DNA of 43,696 nt from Rhodopirellula sp. SM50. Its GTDB lineage: Bacteria > Planctomycetota > Planctomycetia > Pirellulales > Pirellulaceae. The stretch lies in the NCBI RefSeq assembly GCF_002289565.1, contig NZ_NTFY01000146.1:1-43696 (forward strand), read 5' to 3'. How positions within the stretch are numbered: the first letter of the stretch is position 1; each line of letters begins with the position of its first letter. Positions 43,239 to 43,696 of this stretch are shown in pieces. The notes under the pieces are model-generated. The model made no database searches and was not told the origin of the DNA. It saw only the letters and a program-made list of their open reading frames with translations. A program made the translations under genes and the position numbers.

Positions 43239-43696
43239 TTTCGGCCTGGATGATGGTTCACGCTTCCATAAAACGGCGTCGCTACAAGCGTCAACGACAG
43301 CAAGCGTCACCCGTGTGTGCGTTTTGCGCAAAACAATCCGGGATCCGTGACCGATTCGTTTGAATATCCATCCCCACTTTTCGGCACTGCATTTCGGCAA
43401 GCGGAACATACCGCTACTGGTATTCCATTTCAAATGGAAGATTGTGCGGAAAACCGACCATCTGGACATAAGCCGAAAGCAGGCTAGGGGCGTTGCAAGC
43501 GTCATTGATCACCCTGGCACGTCGGTGCGCAACTCCACGAGGATGCATCGACCGAGGCGAGTTCGCCGGATTGCTTCAAAACAGTTTGCTCGAGAACTCG
43601 GACTGATATGAGGGGAAAGTGTAGCGAAACAAAGGCATGAGCTTTCCAAGAGAGCTCGTCACGACGCAATTTCATGATCCGGGGCTTTCCCAGTCC
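43239..43696 (+). other. Intergenic region to window end, 458 bases
   Basis: No convincing gene: the 83-codon frame at 43360 overlaps the repeat and has no recognisable product. It contains repeat copy 6 (43531-43622). The next gene lies beyond the window. Confidence 0.55.
43531..43622 (+). repeat. Intergenic repeat family, copy 6, with flanking stem
   Basis: The core GGATGCATCGACCGAGGCGA begins at 43541, followed by GATTGCTTCAAAACAGTTTG, CGAGAACTCGGACTGA and TGAGGGGAAAGTG. The AACTC (43531-43535) / GAGTT (43559-43563) stem matches the position of the longer stem in copy 2, which supports a conserved structure. Confidence 0.7.

Noticed and set aside
27938..43696. CRISPR array as an explanation for the repeated intergenic blocks
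   Set aside because: The copies are kilobases apart, diverged, and not separated by regular spacers.

Overview
The window looks like part of a planctomycete chromosome, most likely Pirellulaceae (Rhodopirellula-like). Four things point there: a giant multidomain surface protein ending in a dockerin-like Asp-rich module, a PEP-CTERM protein, an S1 sulfatase, and two membrane-bound Hanks-type kinases with the typical planctomycete N-terminal helix-rich segment and large C-terminal sensor regions. All convincing genes are on the + strand. I see no tRNA, rRNA, CRISPR array, transposase or phage gene.

Layout. (1) Bases 1-27122 are one open frame of more than 9,000 codons, cut at its 5' end by the window edge. 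It encodes a surface or secreted mosaic: 16 CARDB repeats, PPC-like, IPT-like, propeller, putative-Ig (9 copies), RHS/YD, dockerin-like, Big_2-like, ZU5-like, a second propeller, two zinc-metzincin-like HExxHxxG sites, HYDIN/choice-of-anchor-D-like domains, a TSP3-like calcium loop, a lectin-like domain, five related Ig-like repeats and a terminal dockerin-like module. A clearly AT-richer section lies at about 15.8-21.5 kb. (2) 27224-27937 is a PEP-CTERM protein. (3) 28525-29163 holds two short membrane ORFs in the same frame, separated by a single TAA. (4) 29437-30927 is an exported sulfatase. (5) 31357-31926 is a GNAT/FeeM-like acyltransferase. (6) 32472-37562 and 38367-43238 are paralogous transmembrane Ser/Thr kinases whose cytoplasmic halves match closely but whose C-terminal sensors differ (WD40 plus DUF1349-like, versus PEGA-like plus FG-GAP/PQQ-like plus CBM6-like).

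Non-coding content. From 27.9 kb to the end, every gap longer than 250 bases carries a diverged copy of one ~80-base repeat. It starts with a GGTTGCATCGACCG-like core and always has the same orientation as the genes. One copy contains a perfect 26-base palindrome. The two kinase copies extend into a shared leader of several hundred bases. A cluster of five small inverted repeats lies at 28372-28496. I could not recognise these as a named element, and they are the best candidates here for something undescribed.

Together the genes suggest cell-surface biology: a large adhesive or enzymatic scaffold protein, a sortable PEP-CTERM partner sharing one of its domains, a polysaccharide sulfatase, and kinases whose outer parts look built to sense glycans or proteins. 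The functional link between them is inference from proximity.
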